From Bacteroidota bacterium (GTDB taxonomy: Bacteria; Bacteroidota; Bacteroidia; Flavobacteriales; Weeksellaceae): a stretch of DNA of 6,958 nucleotides. Of this stretch, positions 6,405-6,958 are shown one piece after another. The stretch is from the NCBI GenBank assembly GCA_023393915.1, contig JAEXBS010000010.1, forward strand, positions 1-6,958, written 5' to 3'. The number at the start of each line of letters is the position of its first letter. Within the stretch, counting starts at the first letter, position 1. The notes beneath the pieces are model-generated. The model searched no databases. It was not told the origin of the DNA and saw only the letters and a list, made by a program, of their open reading frames with translations. The translations under genes and the position numbers were made by a program.

Positions 6405-6627
6405 TTATATGATAATCATTTTTATAATATAATCTAAGGTAGCTGACATTAAATTGTTGTATTTTTGTTTACGTTCTTAATTATCGTGCTAGAAACTTCA
6501 TCTTTTATCTACTTACAACATTGTATTATGAATAATAAAAACTCTTACAACAAACGACTGGTTTGTCTTGTAGCCTTGACCGTAATATATAATAGTTAAT
6601 TAGTTAGCAATACTTAGGAGGGGCATT
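6405..6627 (+). promoter_or_regulatory. AT-rich upstream region of the MFS gene with -10 box, dyad and repeats
   Basis: No gene is visible here. A consensus -10 box TATAAT lies at 6588-6593; the best -35 match (TTGTCT, 6563-6568) is at a long 19-base spacing, so the promoter would be weak or activator-dependent. A dyad overlaps that -35: TACAA-CAAAC (6546-6555) against GTTTG-TC-TTGTA (6561-6572), with a 2-base bulge and a 5-base loop. CTTACAACA occurs twice as direct repeats (6512-6520 and 6544-6552), 32 bases apart, about three helical turns, and TTGTTGTA (6454-6461) is an inverted copy of the core. These are reasonable operator candidates, unproven. Confidence 0.45.
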
Positions 6628-6958
6628 TTGAAAGATAAAAACATTTTGCTCACGCCGCTCTTTCTGCGGCTCTTTATTCCATTTGGGGTTGGGTATTTCC
6701 TGTCGGTATTCCTCGGCAGCGCCAACGCGACGATGGCGCCGATGCTGGTTACGGAATTTACGCTTTCTCCCTCCGATCTTGGCTTCATGAGTTCCATATA
6801 TCTGATATTTTTCGGACTCGCTCAGTTTCCACTCGGCGTCTTTCTTGACAGGTACGGAGCCCGCGCCACGCTCGCGCCGATGCTGCTATTTGCCGTCGCC
6901 GGCGCGCTGGTATTCGCCGCGGCGGAGGGTTTTGCGGCGCTGGCCCTCTCCCGCGCGC
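6628..6958 (+). CDS. MFS transporter, N-terminal part; continues past window end
   Basis: The first 110 codons of a major facilitator superfamily transporter are present. The N-terminal helix (about residues 8-28, LFLRLFIPFGVGYFLSVFLG) leads into the loop with TMAPMLVTEFTLSPSDLGFMSS, and the second helix ends in the MFS signature FGLAQFPLGVFLDRYGAR (about 65-82), the conserved G-x-x-x-D-R-x-G-x-R between helices 2 and 3. This matches the nitrate/organic-acid-like MFS groups, but the substrate cannot be told. The start is TTG at 6628 with AGGAGGGG (6616-6623) just 4 bases upstream; the next in-frame TTG at 6646 is too far from this site. Unlike the preceding cluster the coding sequence is very GC-rich (many GCC, CTC, GGC, GCG codons), so it probably belongs to the host's core or an older part of the genome. 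It has its own upstream regulatory region. Confidence 0.88.
   Translation, partial: MKDKNILLTPLFLRLFIPFGVGYFLSVFLGSANATMAPMLVTEFTLSPSDLGFMSSIYLIFFGLAQFPLGVFLDRYGARATLAPMLLFAVAGALVFAAAEGFAALALSRA

Overview
The window looks like bacterial DNA from an anaerobe. All real genes are on the + strand, are preceded by strong AGGAGG-type ribosome binding sites, and two of them start with TTG. Corrinoid methyl transfer is typical of strict anaerobes such as acetogenic or sulfur-reducing Firmicutes and Synergistota. I lean weakly to Synergistota or a related amino-acid/methylamine-using anaerobe, but nothing here fixes the taxon.

Layout. Bases 2-163 are the 3' end of a membrane permease gene (BenE-like, tentative), closed by a strong terminator hairpin (168-208). 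Next comes a five-gene AT-rich cluster: a nitrilase-superfamily amidohydrolase (234-1010), an MttB-family methylamine:corrinoid methyltransferase without pyrrolysine (1067-2491), a BCCT-family quaternary-amine transporter (2571-4124), a small corrinoid (B12-binding) protein (4153-4791), and a uroporphyrinogen-decarboxylase-fold methylcobamide methyltransferase with a C-terminal thioredoxin-like domain (4930-6309). A 14-bp perfect hairpin (6362-6404) ends the cluster. A roughly 320-bp AT-rich intergenic region holds repeats, a dyad and a -10 box in front of a GC-rich MFS transporter gene (6628 to the window edge).

How the genes work together (inference from family knowledge). The BCCT protein imports a quaternary ammonium (or sulfonium) compound, the MttB homologue moves a methyl group from it to Co(I) of the corrinoid protein, and the UroD-fold protein takes the methyl from methyl-Co(III) to an acceptor. 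The nitrilase may release the methylated substrate from an amide, or process the demethylated product. Substrate and acceptor are not determined by the sequence. No reductive activase (RamA type) lies in the window, so the corrinoid must be reactivated by a protein encoded elsewhere.

The most unusual points are the thioredoxin-like domain with a CAPC motif fused to the UroD-fold methyltransferase, the loss of the expected zinc-ligand His in that enzyme (FCCGD in place of HxCGD), the nitrilase in a methyltransferase cluster, and a long inverted repeat between the corrinoid-protein and UroD-fold genes. Base composition drops in the cluster relative to the right flank, which suggests acquisition as a cassette.
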